IMG/VR virus record: IMGVR_UViG_3300031885_000008
Span: 1-64,000 of that record
Length of the DNA stretch: 64,000 nucleotides
Origin: a virus
Direction: 5' to 3' (one strand)
Below the pieces are notes generated by a model that did no database searches, was not told the DNA's origin, and saw only the letters and a program-made list of their open reading frames with translations. Positions 34,449 through 43,720 of this stretch are shown here, in pieces; positions within the stretch are counted from its first letter, which is position 1, and each line of letters opens with the position of its first letter. A program made the position numbers and the translations under genes.

Positions 34449-35431
34449 ACCGCCCGAATCTGCGAAGGCCTTCGATACCTAGCGAGGATCGTATCGATCC
34501 TCGGGTCGCCGGTGAAGATGCCGATGACCGACCGCACCGTAGACCCCGCTGTCGGAACGAAAAACCCAACCTGCTGATCCCGGGTCTTGCGATAGGCCGT
34601 CTTCCACTCCGAAGCGACGTCCGCGGCATCCGGAGACGCTGCCCCGGCCAGCTCCCGAAGAGCAATGAGCTTGCACGCGTGACGAATCATCAGTGGAATT
34701 TTCCCGGTCACGGTGCCGTCATAGTCGGTATACCCGAACGTACCGACAACACGCACATTCTGCTGACCCTGAGGAAACCACCTACAACCAGTCCCGCCCA
34801 CCGAAGCAAAGTCGTAGCCAAACGTCTGAAACAGCTCGATGCGAGGATTCTCCCTATCGTCTGGGTTCGTCAAACCCGTCATGTGCCGGTTGTAGATGAT
34901 CAAGTCGGTCAGGGCGATTTCAACTGTACCAACGTATACGTTGGAAATCTCGATGATGGGCTGCTCGAGATGGATGCTCCGCGCATTGCGGCCGTCTGCC
35001 AAAAAATCCAGACTCCTGGGCTCGAACCAACGCCCAGTGAACATCTCAATCTGTTGGCTCGCCAACGAAATCGCCATGCTTACCCTGGCGTCAGAATACT
35101 GAGCTGCCGACACGCCTTCGTCACGAATGTCGGAAATCGTACAGTATTGGCCCTGGGCGCCTTCCGGCTGAATAGCCTCCGACGACGAGCCTTCGGCTGC
35201 CGTCCCGGAATCATAGAAGGCAAACTTGTACCAGAAGGCGGGATCGCCACTCCCGTCGATGAATTCGTACAGCGTGACATCGACCACCAGCGTCAATCGC
35301 GTGCCAGGGCCGGTGACCTCGACGAACGGGCCAGCCTCATCCGTGATCGATCTGTAAACCTTGATCTCGTCGAACACCAACATCACGTTCGATAGTTCGT
35401 TGACGAGAATCCGAAGTTTGATGGCGGCCAC
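34445..35431 (-). CDS. Head-tail connector-like protein with N-terminal beta domain
   Basis: The C-terminal two thirds look like a gp6/gp15-type connector: QYSDARVSMAISLASQQIEM then FTGRWFEPRS, and PLMIRHACKLIALRELAGA near the end, typical helical connector segments. The N-terminal 100 residues are an added fibronectin-like domain (EIKVYRSITDEAGPFVEV, FWYKFAFYDSGTAAEGSSS). GTG 35431 has GGAGG. Confidence 0.65.
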   Translation of the reverse strand: MAAIKLRILVNELSNVMLVFDEIKVYRSITDEAGPFVEVTGPGTRLTLVVDVTLYEFIDGSGDPAFWYKFAFYDSGTAAEGSSSEAIQPEGAQGQYCTISDIRDEGVSAAQYSDARVSMAISLASQQIEMFTGRWFEPRSLDFLADGRNARSIHLEQPIIEISNVYVGTVEIALTDLIIYNRHMTGLTNPDDRENPRIELFQTFGYDFASVGGTGCRWFPQGQQNVRVVGTFGYTDYDGTVTGKIPLMIRHACKLIALRELAGAASPDAADVASEWKTAYRKTRDQQVGFFVPTAGSTVRSVIGIFTGDPRIDTILARYRRPSQIRAV

Positions 35432-35433
35432 CG

Positions 35434-35883
35434 TTAGACCTCCTCCGCGCTCAGAGGCCGGGGCACCAAGTCAAGAGCGTGCGCCGGCATCGGTATCAGA
35501 TTGATAGCGCGAACAGGCTCAGGTGTCGAACCTGCCACATCCAAATTTTCACCGATCACCGCTCTCGGCAACAAATTCACCGCCGACCCTGCCACGGGTT
35601 CCAGTACAAGAGCCATGTACAGCTCGGGCGCCACAGGGAATGCAACGGCCGTTGACCCACGTTCCTGGTAGTAGAAATGTACCCGAGAATTGGTAAGGGG
35701 AGCCCGCTTCATGCGGACGGAATTCCCGCCTAGCTCTATCGGCCCGTCGTCATCCGACTTTCGAATGAGCTGACCATCAAGGTACGCCCACAGAGACCCA
35801 GGATAGTAAGGGCTGAACGTCGTGAAATCGGTATTCACGCCGTCGATGCTTCCGGCCGCCTCGCATAGGATTGGATCGCTCAA
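35434..35883 (-). CDS. Hypothetical virion protein, paralogue of the next small gene
   Basis: The N-terminal region (GSIDGVNTDFTTFSPYYPGS, LWAYLDGQLIRKSDDDGPIE) matches the layout of the 77-residue protein encoded at 35880-36113. The C-terminal half is a low-complexity tail rich in Leu/Ala/Pro/Val (NLLPRAVIGEN, INLIPMPAHALDLVPR). TTG 35883 overlaps the upstream stop (TTGA). Likely a virion component; function unknown. Confidence 0.6.
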   Translation of the reverse strand: MSDPILCEAAGSIDGVNTDFTTFSPYYPGSLWAYLDGQLIRKSDDDGPIELGGNSVRMKRAPLTNSRVHFYYQERGSTAVAFPVAPELYMALVLEPVAGSAVNLLPRAVIGENLDVAGSTPEPVRAINLIPMPAHALDLVPRPLSAEEV

Positions 35884-36113
35884 GCTTCGAGATACCTCAC
35901 GGTCAACGTATCACCAACACGCCATGGGATGCGAGTTTCAAATTCCCGTTCCCCAATTTCTAGCCATCCGTCATCGTCGCTCGCCAAAATGAGAGTTCCG
36001 TTACGAAATACAAACAACGACTCACTCTGAAACACATACTCGGTTGTGAACGTAACGTTGGAGCCGTCAACAGGCTCTGTAGGACTCTCAAAGTGCTCAT
36101 CACCGATAGCCAC
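35880..36113 (-). CDS. Hypothetical small beta-domain protein
   Basis: A 77-residue protein: GSNVTFTTEYVFQSESLFVF, NGTLILASDDDGWLEIG, and GDTLTVRYLEA. This is the same single-domain layout as the N-terminus of its downstream neighbour, suggesting duplication. GTG 36113 start. Probably a structural domain. Confidence 0.6.
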   Translation of the reverse strand: MAIGDEHFESPTEPVDGSNVTFTTEYVFQSESLFVFRNGTLILASDDDGWLEIGEREFETRIPWRVGDTLTVRYLEA

Positions 36114-36114
36114 G

Positions 36115-36423
36115 CTACTTACCGTTTCTTCCAGATGAAGTTTTCTGGAGCCTATCGTAGGACATTACGCCACAAAGACGCCCGCGTTCTCTACACAATC
36201 CGGTCAACTCAGCGAGGGCGACCCCCTGATGTACCTGAGCGTCTCGAATTAGCTCAATCGATGCGTGCATACGGTCTACATCAGAACGCAGGGCTAATAT
36301 CTCAGCCAACATCTGATCTGAAATGTTGACAACTGATGTGACACCATTGGTATCGTCATCATCTTGTACTTCCTCAAGCGACGCGAGTTCTTCGTCAGAG
36401 GAACTCTTCGAATATGAGTCCAT
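36115..36423 (-). CDS. Hypothetical coiled-coil protein
   Basis: A 102-residue protein with an acidic N-terminus (SSSDEELASLEEVQDDDD) and a heptad-like helix (MLAEILALRSDVDRMHASIE). The C-terminus is basic. ATG 36423 has GGGGGA upstream. Virion-module position only; function unknown. Confidence 0.6.
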   Translation of the reverse strand: MDSYSKSSSDEELASLEEVQDDDDTNGVTSVVNISDQMLAEILALRSDVDRMHASIELIRDAQVHQGVALAELTGLCRERGRLCGVMSYDRLQKTSSGRNGK

Positions 36424-36443
36424 GAAAATCCCCCGTAATAGAC

Positions 36444-37133
36444 CTATTCATTGGGATCCACTGGATTAGCTCTTGGAGGAAAGATCTGTCCCAAGGTTGG
36501 ACGCGAAACCGGAGCGTGTAATCTGTCAAATCGTTCCATTATTTGAACTTGATCTCGTTGCCGTTGGCTCGCTTCCAATTCCAGAGTTTTAGCCATTTGG
36601 GCCACGTACCAAATAGCACCTCCTACCGCTCCAAGAAACGCAATCAGAACACCTACAATATAAAAAATCAACTCGCGTCGTCGGCCTGCATTCCGTGCGA
36701 TATTCTGACTCAAATGCATTATAGCCGTATCAGACGCAGAAAGTCGCTCTCGCACAGCAACAACTTCATTCGAGAATGTCGACAACGTTTGAGCCTGATT
36801 TCGTAATAGCGTAACAAGATCAATAACGGGTTTCTCTTGAACACACACATGTGGTGCAGATACAGCAGATTCCATACGTGCCAAACGGCCATCCAACGAC
36901 TCGACAGCCACAGTGCAACGCGCTGATTGAATTTGCGCATCATGGGTGTTATCTTGCATCTCTGGAATTACTCCGTCCAACGCCTCGGCGACGGCCGCCA
37001 CGCGATTGACGGCAGCCGCAATACGCACAATCTGCTCCCAGGCCTGCCCCCAATCCTCAATTGGAGTTATGGCGGGCGGAGGCGTAAGTGTAAGCCGACG
37101 CCGACTAGGAATTCTGCTTGTACGGTCGGTCAC
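36444..37133 (-). CDS. Coiled-coil membrane protein
   Basis: The 229-residue protein (GTG 37133) has long coiled coil (about 25-140), one transmembrane segment (ELIFYIVGVLIAFLGAVGGA, about 155-175), and a second coiled coil, then a Pro-rich end. A single internal membrane helix between coiled coils is unusual among virion genes. It could be a holin-, spanin- or ejection-related protein; none is proven. TnpB element 2 lies immediately upstream. Confidence 0.6.
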   Translation of the reverse strand: MTDRTSRIPSRRRLTLTPPPAITPIEDWGQAWEQIVRIAAAVNRVAAVAEALDGVIPEMQDNTHDAQIQSARCTVAVESLDGRLARMESAVSAPHVCVQEKPVIDLVTLLRNQAQTLSTFSNEVVAVRERLSASDTAIMHLSQNIARNAGRRRELIFYIVGVLIAFLGAVGGAIWYVAQMAKTLELEASQRQRDQVQIMERFDRLHAPVSRPTLGQIFPPRANPVDPNE

Positions 37134-37166
37134 CCCCTAATTTTAGCAGATGACCGGTCAACTACC

Positions 37167-37182
37167 ATCGCCTAAAGGCAAC
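37167..37182 (-). repeat. Right-end hairpin of element 2
   Basis: On the - strand GTTGCCT pairs with AGGCGAT (two wobble pairs) around TT. It includes the tnpB stop codon and is the likely right-end/guide-RNA structure. Confidence 0.6.
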
Positions 37183-38290
37183 AGCTTGTAACTGAAGGAG
37201 AACGAAAAGCGTGCCCACTCGCTACCATTGGCTGGTTGACAGCAGCCCTGGCTCTCGAACGGATGTTCAAGGCCGCGATGTGGTCTGCGAGGCCAGCGAG
37301 CCCGCACGACCGACAGAGGAACTCGGCTTGAGACTTTCGATTGGCCTTTTCGACATGCCCACACGATGGGCATTCTCGGCTGGTGTTGCGCGGGTCGACG
37401 AAGGCCACAGGAACACCAGAAAGCCGGGCCTTGTACGAGACGAACATGCGGAGCTGAAAGAACGACCAGTTCGACAGGCGTGCCCGCTGGCGCTTCCGAG
37501 CCGTTACCCGTTCGCGAATGCCTTTGAGATTTTCGAGGGCAATACCGCGACCGGTGCGTTGAGCGTTCGACACGAGTGTCTTGCTGATCTTGTGGTTGAT
37601 GTCCTTTTGATAGCGAGCTTGCTTGCCGCTGACCTTCAACAACTTGCGTGTGGCAGACCGCGTGCACTTGCGCTGAAGATTGCGCCTGCGATGGGCGGAC
37701 TTGCGGCGGTTCTTTTCGACGGCAGCTCCCGAGTAGACGTTCCCATCGCTATCCGTGGCAATGTTGATGATGCCAAGGTCGACACCAAGCACGTCCGTGG
37801 TCTTGATCAACTCTGGATCGTCAACCTCGCAAACAGCCGACAGATAGAATATGCCGCGGACAAAGAGAAGATCGGTTTCGCCCTTGCGTCGCGCGAGCAG
37901 CGCACGCTGACGCTCTCCGCAGGTGAACGGCACGACTTGACGCCCATCGACAGTCCAGATCGAGACGCGATCGTCGGATTTGAAGCGCAGGATACGGTCG
38001 TCGTAGGCGAGAGCGCCCTGAGGACGGAAGGTGCGTCGGGCCTTTCGGTCGAGTTTGTAGGCGTCGGCAACCTTTTTGATGCATTGCACGACGACCTGGG
38101 CTGTGAGCCCGGAGCTGGTTCGTACGCCGTGATAAACGAGCTTGTGCAAAGCATACTGTCCGAAAACGTGCTGGTCCCAAGCGATCGTGCTGATCTCGTT
38201 GCAGATCGCGTTGGCCTGTTCGAGCGTGCGCTTCAGGGTCGTATGCTGCTCCTTGGTCGGCTTGAGCTTGAGATTGACGACGAGCCGCAT
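37172..38290 (-). CDS. tnpB: TnpB RNA-guided nuclease, second subfamily, intact
   Basis: A 372-residue TnpB only distantly like the other two: MRLVVNLKLKPTKEQ, RuvC D171 (VLGVDLGIINIAT), E253 (IALENLKGIRE) and D336 (LADHIAALNI), with zinc cysteines C307/C310 and C326/C329. The bridge helix ENRR-type region (VEKNRRKSAHRRRNLQRK) is visible. All catalytic residues are present. It separates the coiled-coil membrane gene from the small gene at 38509-38742. Confidence 0.9.
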   Translation of the reverse strand: MRLVVNLKLKPTKEQHTTLKRTLEQANAICNEISTIAWDQHVFGQYALHKLVYHGVRTSSGLTAQVVVQCIKKVADAYKLDRKARRTFRPQGALAYDDRILRFKSDDRVSIWTVDGRQVVPFTCGERQRALLARRKGETDLLFVRGIFYLSAVCEVDDPELIKTTDVLGVDLGIINIATDSDGNVYSGAAVEKNRRKSAHRRRNLQRKCTRSATRKLLKVSGKQARYQKDINHKISKTLVSNAQRTGRGIALENLKGIRERVTARKRQRARLSNWSFFQLRMFVSYKARLSGVPVAFVDPRNTSRECPSCGHVEKANRKSQAEFLCRSCGLAGLADHIAALNIRSRARAAVNQPMVASGHAFRSPSVTSCCL

Positions 38291-38508
38291 GGTTTTAGCT
38301 TGTGTTTAGACGAGCGATTTGTCAAGAATAGAAAGGAGACGGGCACTTCCTCCGCCAGCTAAAGTAGGTGGATTCCGTGCCGAGGAGACTATTTGAGCAA
38401 TATCTAGTTGTGCTGGATTCCGCCTAGAACCAAATACAAGCTGTTCAGGCTAAGGTACGGTGACTGATGCTGTTCGCGACGAGGACGCGGACTTCCCCAA
38501 AATCCAGT
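38291..38508. other. Gap upstream of tnpB 2
   Basis: A 218-bp stretch with no gene. On the - strand it holds TTGACA about 34 nt before the tnpB start, with only a weak -10 match. It probably contains the left end of element 2. Nothing else was seen. Confidence 0.4.
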
Positions 38509-38742
38509 CTACTTAAGCGGTGGCGGGTTCCCCGTATGAGTGTTGACGATTGAAAGAAGCAGTGTGACATCGGCTTCTGACAATAGCGCACTGAAAAACA
38601 GCATGCAGGCATCGCTGATTACGTTCATGTACTCATAGGAAGCAGACAAGATATTTGTCTGAATCGAATCCTCCAGAGTCTCTGGGCAGATCCGATGGTT
38701 TGGAAAATCCGTTGCTATGCTGTAGACGTACGACTGGGACAT
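38509..38742 (-). CDS. Small hypothetical protein
   Basis: A 77-residue acidic protein (ATG 38742, TAATG overlap with the upstream stop, GGAGGG upstream). A hydrophobic helix region lies late (MLFFSALLSEADVTLLLSIV). No family recognised. Confidence 0.55.
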   Translation of the reverse strand: MSQSYVYSIATDFPNHRICPETLEDSIQTNILSASYEYMNVISDACMLFFSALLSEADVTLLLSIVNTHTGNPPPLK

Positions 38743-39416
38743 TAGGAAACCCTCCATATAGTGATGTAGGCTGAAAGCATGATTACGTTTCCATTACCGC
38801 TAGCTTTGAAAATATCAAAGTCTATGTTATGTGTACCAGCGGTCAAAGTTACTGTACGAACGCCTATGAGTTGAGAGCTACCCCCAACGTACGCCACAGG
38901 CCCAACAAACCGAGCAAAGGTTGTAGTGTCGTCAATCTGTACCCTGGCGTCAGTCACGTTTCCAGCGTTCGAGCAGTCGAGGTTAGCGAGCGAAACGAGA
39001 AAATAGTTACCCGCAGGGACTGAGGTAGTCGTATATCTGTAGACCTGTTGGTAAGTCCCCGCTGAGGTAGAAAATGGAGTCGTGTACTCGCCAGATTGCA
39101 AGTTTGGCGGGTAGGCTTCGACGTAATCAACTAAAGCTATTCCCCCAGCACCATCTGTCTGAAATGTCTTGTTTGCTGGAGCAGCCCCACTCGATAGAGA
39201 CTGCGCTGTCAGCGCATCTGATTGACTTTTGTTATGTGTCGAAGCGTGGGGAGATACAAAAGTCTTTGGGTTGAATACTTCCGTACCATCTTTGAAACGA
39301 AACGACCCAGAGACGTACCTCATCCCTCCAACAACAGTAGGATCTGAATCCCCTCCAAGGATGATTCCTTCGTCCTCTTGAAGCTCTCCTGGAGTCCTGT
39401 CTGGGGTCCGAGTCAT
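38742..39416 (-). CDS. Head-fibre/decoration-like protein
   Basis: The 224-residue protein has a short N-terminal anchor-like stretch, a spacer (ASTHNKSQSDALTAQSL) common in phage fibre proteins, and a C-terminal beta domain (AGTYQQVYRYTTTSVPAGNY, TVTLTAGTHNIDFDIF, NVIMLSAYITIWRVS) like the trimeric heads of fibres. It lies among capsid-associated genes. Head-fibre role is inferred. Confidence 0.6.
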   Translation of the reverse strand: MTRTPDRTPGELQEDEGIILGGDSDPTVVGGMRYVSGSFRFKDGTEVFNPKTFVSPHASTHNKSQSDALTAQSLSSGAAPANKTFQTDGAGGIALVDYVEAYPPNLQSGEYTTPFSTSAGTYQQVYRYTTTSVPAGNYFLVSLANLDCSNAGNVTDARVQIDDTTTFARFVGPVAYVGGSSQLIGVRTVTLTAGTHNIDFDIFKASGNGNVIMLSAYITIWRVS

Positions 39417-40247
39417 CTACCTACGTCTCCCACGCTTCCCGCCAAACTGTACCACCTTCTGAACCGACACGCTCGGCTGAGCAATCGAAGCGGGGCTGTC
39501 AACTTGCTCCACGTGCTCCGTCATGAATTCATTCTTTGAAACAGCCTCAACGATTTGCTCTACCAGGGATACTTCTGTTGTCTCTTCGGCAGGCTTCTCA
39601 CACGAATCTGCAGCCGCTACTATGCTGTCAGAAATACATGAATTGGAAACACTCACTTCAACGTTTTCCTCTAGCGGATCTGCTGGAGTGCTTACCTCTG
39701 CATTGACGACACCACCACCTACGGTCGGCATCACAACTTCTTTCGCGTTCACTGGTATATCCTCAGACTGAACGCTAGAGGCGACATCCTCTCCCTTCCC
39801 TCTTAAAGCTCGCTCGGCATCCATCTCAACTTTCTGCCGAATCTTCCTACTCTCTTCGTTCAACTTGTTTGCCAGCAGCTTTGAAACAAGATCGACCTGC
39901 TTCTGAACAGCTCGAGATTCCCCCTTGAGCATCACGTATTCGGTAGCCGCGTTGGAATGATACGTCTCAATGAGTCGCTTGGCCTTGAGCACAATATCCC
40001 TGCGAGCCATCGCTTCTGCCCCGTCGACGTTCCCAGCTTCGGCCTCACTCCTCACTTCTGCAATTATGCCGTTCATCTGGGCACTCAAGGTTTTGCACGC
40101 TTCTTGTTTGCCAAGCTCTACCGGCATTTGCTCTCGCAGCAGCAAGTCCGATGACTTCTTGACGTGCTCTACCACAGCCTTCAGAGCCTGCGTATAGCCG
40201 AAAATCATTGGGTCTGCCTGGATCACATCGATGGGAACGTCCGACAT
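39417..40247 (-). CDS. Hypothetical coiled-coil virion protein
   Basis: ATG 40247 (GGAGGAGG upstream) gives 276 residues. The N-terminal half is helical (GYTQALKAVVEHVKKSSDLL, RRDIVLKAKRLIETYHSNA, QVDLVSKLLANKLNEESRK), the second half acidic, Ser/Val-rich and probably disordered, ending in a basic tail (GGKRGRRR). An assembly or DNA-contacting role is possible. Family unknown. Confidence 0.6.
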   Translation of the reverse strand: MSDVPIDVIQADPMIFGYTQALKAVVEHVKKSSDLLLREQMPVELGKQEACKTLSAQMNGIIAEVRSEAEAGNVDGAEAMARRDIVLKAKRLIETYHSNAATEYVMLKGESRAVQKQVDLVSKLLANKLNEESRKIRQKVEMDAERALRGKGEDVASSVQSEDIPVNAKEVVMPTVGGGVVNAEVSTPADPLEENVEVSVSNSCISDSIVAAADSCEKPAEETTEVSLVEQIVEAVSKNEFMTEHVEQVDSPASIAQPSVSVQKVVQFGGKRGRRR

Positions 40248-40307
40248 GGTTGCCTCCTCCACGTGCAGACGATACCACGGGCATGTTTTGATGGGAAAGA
40301 ACTAGGT

Positions 40308-42155
40308 TCACGTCGTCGAGAATTGAAGCGCGATGAACACGTCCCCGGCCTTCACGCCTCCAGGATGGTCCACCATGATGTCTCCGTTTGCGGGTGTCGT
40401 GCCCACGTAAACCTCATTCATGTCAGTTCCGTTCCCACCAAGCGCAAGACCTCGGTTCCAGAAAACAAGCGTGTCCACCCCAGACGGAGTGTTCATGTCG
40501 AGGCTGTGCGGGGAGGCCAGACTGATACCCCCAGTACCCGCAGGAATGTTTGTGTTGCGAGCGATGGGAGCTGGACACACATGCACGCCCAAATTGAACG
40601 TCCCGTGCTCAATGGCGTACTTGATGGCGGCAGAAACTGATGCGAAGGTCTGTCCTGCCAAGGCTGAAATCGGACCCGCTGTGGCGTCGTCGAGGGGAAG
40701 CGCGGTCTGCCGGGTCGTCACGAACTCCAAATCCGTTGCGGCCGACAGCGTCAAATCCCCGGAAGCGGTAGAGACCGTTCCGGCGGCGCTTCCAACGGTC
40801 ACGCCATTCCACGTCGCATCGTAGGTCGAGCCGTCCACGTCACCCAGTATCGTGACGCCGCCGGGGGCGAGCATTCGGATGGCGTCACCACCAGTGGTCG
40901 CCTTGGCTACCACCGCGAAAATCTCATCCGTCCCGGTCGAGTCGCGCACTTCAAACAGGCGACCGTCCGTCAGGCGGAAATCAACATCGGTGGAGTCGAC
41001 GTTGACCAGCGACCCGCCATCGTAGGCGGTGTCCAACGTGACGGAAATCGCGGACGCACTGAGATCCACCAGAACGGTGTCTCGTCGGAAATCACCCTGG
41101 GACCACAGATGCAGGGACTCGCGATCGGGATAGGAGTAGTTGATTGACAGTCCCTGCACGTCCGCTGCGGGGCACAGCTCAAGGTCGTCGTACGTTGCGT
41201 TCGGTCGCACGAACGTGAGCTGAAGCTGATTCGTGGCATCGTCGGGGGCAAGCCCGTCCGTGGCGGTCGACTCCGCCTGCAGCAGCGCGTAGACTTTGCG
41301 TGCGCTGGACGTCACAGGGTCTCCGGTGCTGCCATTGACGACCATGCAGATATTGTTGGGGGTCAGCGCATTGTCCCCGGTGATGTCCGTCAGGCTTGCT
41401 CGCCCAACCAACGTTGACAACTGAGCGCACACCATGCCGGAGGTCGTCGTGGCCAGCGAAATGTTCCTCGTCGCTGGAACATCAGTTCCGGCCACCGACA
41501 GAACGACCATGTCTCCGGCACCGCCCGTCATACCAGTCACGGCCCAATCTGAATCTGCGATGGTCGACGAAATCGGAATGTTCCCGAAGGAGCCTTTGAC
41601 GTCGTTCGTCAGGGTGAGCACTGGCGATCCGCCAGCCGCCGCTGTGATTGCCAGGGTCGGAGCCGCATTGATCGCCGCGCGAGTCGCCGCATGCACCGTC
41701 GCTGCGGAATCCCCAGCGGTGAAGACAACCGCACGCAGCGTCGGTGTTTCCACGACGCTAGCATTGCTGTCGTATTCAAAGGTCACAGCCGCGTTCACGC
41801 CGTCATTGAGGACGAACAATTCTCCGTCGATCAACTCAGCGCCGCTGACAACGGTCAGCGTTCCGCCAGCCGCCACTTCGGCCGGAATTGTGATGTCGTG
41901 CAGGAGCAGCCTGCTGCGAATGCGCTTCACGTCTGACAGCCACGTCCTGGCCGCCATGGTCGCGATGGACAGATCGGGCGCCGCCTCCCAAGTCGTCTCA
42001 CCAGTGATGTCAGCGAGTTGCGAAGCGATGTAGTCAATGGTGTCCTGAAGACTGACGGCTGAAGCGTCGTGGCTCGTCGGGGTCCGGTTGTCCGTGATCC
42101 CTGAACCCAAAGTCCAGATATGGTCTTGCCTCATGCGGGTGAGCGTGCTTGCCAT
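40308..42155 (-). CDS. Large capsid-associated structural protein
   Basis: The 615-residue protein (ATG 42155, GGAGG) begins MASTLTRMRQDHIWTLGSGI. It has several beta units, one like the repeats of the sheath and tail protein I (VFTAGDSAATVHAATRAAIN, then LTLTNDVKGSFGNIPIS). Later parts are Gly/Thr-rich, ending DHPGGVKAGDVFIALQFS. It could be a decoration protein or fibre on the head; no firm family. Confidence 0.6.
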   Translation of the reverse strand: MASTLTRMRQDHIWTLGSGITDNRTPTSHDASAVSLQDTIDYIASQLADITGETTWEAAPDLSIATMAARTWLSDVKRIRSRLLLHDITIPAEVAAGGTLTVVSGAELIDGELFVLNDGVNAAVTFEYDSNASVVETPTLRAVVFTAGDSAATVHAATRAAINAAPTLAITAAAGGSPVLTLTNDVKGSFGNIPISSTIADSDWAVTGMTGGAGDMVVLSVAGTDVPATRNISLATTTSGMVCAQLSTLVGRASLTDITGDNALTPNNICMVVNGSTGDPVTSSARKVYALLQAESTATDGLAPDDATNQLQLTFVRPNATYDDLELCPAADVQGLSINYSYPDRESLHLWSQGDFRRDTVLVDLSASAISVTLDTAYDGGSLVNVDSTDVDFRLTDGRLFEVRDSTGTDEIFAVVAKATTGGDAIRMLAPGGVTILGDVDGSTYDATWNGVTVGSAAGTVSTASGDLTLSAATDLEFVTTRQTALPLDDATAGPISALAGQTFASVSAAIKYAIEHGTFNLGVHVCPAPIARNTNIPAGTGGISLASPHSLDMNTPSGVDTLVFWNRGLALGGNGTDMNEVYVGTTPANGDIMVDHPGGVKAGDVFIALQFSTT

Positions 42156-42262
42156 AGTTCCTCCGTTCTACAACGAGAGTATCATGCCAAGCTCAAAATC
42201 AATCAGATCAATGCGCAGAGGGGGCGGCGTCGGGCGACGTCGGGAGGCGTCGGACTGAAATT

Positions 42263-42841
42263 CTAGGCAACTCCCTTGAGAAGCTCAATCAATCCGGTCT
42301 TCTTCATTCGGTGATCGAATTCTATGTTCTTGGAGTCCGCCATGGAAATCAGCTCCTCCCTTGTCATGTGCTCAAGGTCAAACGAAGGAGACACCTGAGG
42401 GGAGACGCCAGCCGACATCACGATATTCTGCATTGCAGGAACGAGATCCTGCGCCGCAGCTCGAGCCGCAGTGACATGATCGACTTCTTTTGCAGCAATT
42501 TTGCCAAAGGACGAGGCGATTTTCTCGCCCTCGTGCTTAGGCTGGGCCGAAGGCGCGACGGTCTTCGGCTGGAACATGTCGGCGAGCGCGGCCCCTGCCG
42601 GACCGGCCATTGCCATGGCCAGCTCCCGCCGATTGATCTCCCGCCACTCCTCCTCCGTCTCCGCGATCTGCATGTAGGGCGTACCAGTTCCCTGCTTCAG
42701 AGGACGTAGCATTTTCACATGTTCCGCCGCCAGTTGATACCAACGGCCTTCCTCAAACAACATCCCTCCAACCGTGAATCGACGACACAAGGCCCCCTTT
42801 GCCACGTCGAAAGGTTGCAGCCGAATGTACAGCATACCCAT
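42263..42841 (-). CDS. Hypothetical protein with HeH/SAP-like C-terminus
   Basis: The 192-residue protein (ATG 42841, AAGGAG) begins with a small beta domain (FTVGGMLFEEGRWYQLAAEH), has an Ala-rich middle, and ends in a helix-extended-helix-like motif (MTREELISMADSKNIEFDHR, then KKTGLIELL) as in phage HeH/LEM domains. Likely capsid-associated. Confidence 0.6.
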   Translation of the reverse strand: MGMLYIRLQPFDVAKGALCRRFTVGGMLFEEGRWYQLAAEHVKMLRPLKQGTGTPYMQIAETEEEWREINRRELAMAMAGPAGAALADMFQPKTVAPSAQPKHEGEKIASSFGKIAAKEVDHVTAARAAAQDLVPAMQNIVMSAGVSPQVSPSFDLEHMTREELISMADSKNIEFDHRMKKTGLIELLKGVA

Positions 42842-42854
42842 TGTCTCTCCTTAT

Positions 42855-42874
42855 GCGAGGGACTAGCCCCTCGC
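42855..42874. repeat. Intercistronic hairpin
   Basis: GCGAGGG (42855-42861) pairs with CCCTCGC (42868-42874) around a 6-nt loop, between the genes at 42900-43289 and 42263-42841. It may act as a processing or attenuator site within the capsid operon. Confidence 0.4.
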
Positions 42875-42899
42875 CGCCTTCCCCGAGTTCGATAGGCCT

Positions 42900-43289
42900 C
42901 TAACCCTTTGTGGTTCGGATGGCCGTAGGCCGAGGTGCCATCAAAACTGCGGCAGCCGTCACCGCGTCGGTCGCGTTGAACAACAGCGTAGCCACGCCAG
43001 CAGTGAATGTCACTCGAACGTAGCCCGCTGACGGAGCTGCCGTCGACTGCATGATTTTCGCACCGGCGGACGTGGCCGTGGTAGCCTCCACCGCAACGGG
43101 GACACCTGCTCGAGGCAGCGTCACCGTGTGTGAGGCAACCACGAGGCCGGTCGTCCACGCCGCAGCCACGCCCGCCAGGTCTCCGATGTCATCGGCCACG
43201 TCGCGCAGTGCTGTGGCCAAGCTTGGAGTCCCGTGACCGGGCTGCAACCCGACGCCGCCTTCTCCGAAAGTCGTCTTTATCGCGCTCAT
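42900..43289 (-). CDS. Small capsid-associated protein
   Basis: A 129-residue Ala/Thr/Val-rich beta protein: SLATALRDVADDIGDLAGVA, then VVASHTVTLPRAGVPVAVE, then AGYVRVTFTAGVATLLFNAT. It lies between capsid and head-associated genes and may be a decoration or cement protein. Confidence 0.6.
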   Translation of the reverse strand: MSAIKTTFGEGGVGLQPGHGTPSLATALRDVADDIGDLAGVAAAWTTGLVVASHTVTLPRAGVPVAVEATTATSAGAKIMQSTAAPSAGYVRVTFTAGVATLLFNATDAVTAAAVLMAPRPTAIRTTKG

Positions 43290-43313
43290 CGAAGCACCCT
43301 TTCCTTTCCTCGC

Positions 43314-43640
43314 CTAGTAGCCAGTCCAGAAAAGGTCGACGTTGGCGTGTCCCGACACGTTGACCGCTGCGGTCGTCTCCGCTCCGGGAGCACCGTTTGT
43401 GCTGACGAACGCTTGCACCTTGCCCACCGAGGAAATCTGAAGCCACCGAAGGGCCGACCCGTCATAGTGCGGAATGGGCGCTGTCGGAATGACTGTGATG
43501 CCCGGCGGCAGACTTGCAGTGATGTCATACCCACCAGTGGGGTACGACGTATCAAGCGTCACTCGGATCCTCCCGCTCATCAGCGGTGCCGACGGCTGTC
43601 GCCCTGAATCAACGGGAGTTCCAATGATCGAAATGGCCAT
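43314..43640 (-). CDS. Small capsid-associated protein, decoration candidate
   Basis: A 108-residue beta-rich protein (MAISIIGTPVDSGRQPS, SGRIRVTLDTSYPTGGYDI, VNVSGHANVDLFWTGY) located directly after the major capsid gene, with GAGGAG before ATG 43640. Small proteins here often decorate the capsid; this is inference from position and size. Confidence 0.65.
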   Translation of the reverse strand: MAISIIGTPVDSGRQPSAPLMSGRIRVTLDTSYPTGGYDITASLPPGITVIPTAPIPHYDGSALRWLQISSVGKVQAFVSTNGAPGAETTAAVNVSGHANVDLFWTGY

Positions 43641-43720
43641 TTCTTTTCTCCTCTACCCCGTAGCAATATTTTGCACCATACGGCTGGGTGCCAAAAATTA
43701 CTTCGGAAACGCGCGCGCTA

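Larger units (their letters stand above)
37157..38340 (-). mobile_element. tnpB-only element 2
   Basis: The right end on the - strand is marked by a hairpin (37167-37182) overlapping the tnpB stop and then GGTAGTTGACC, matching element 1's AGTAGTTCAC. The left end upstream of 38290 is not clearly defined; a TTGACA motif lies there. No tnpA. It is on the same strand as the virion genes. Confidence 0.55.

Noticed and set aside
37211-38362. 383-codon + strand frame antisense to tnpB 2
   Set aside because: Shadow of a GC-rich coding gene; tnpB motifs are on the opposite strand.
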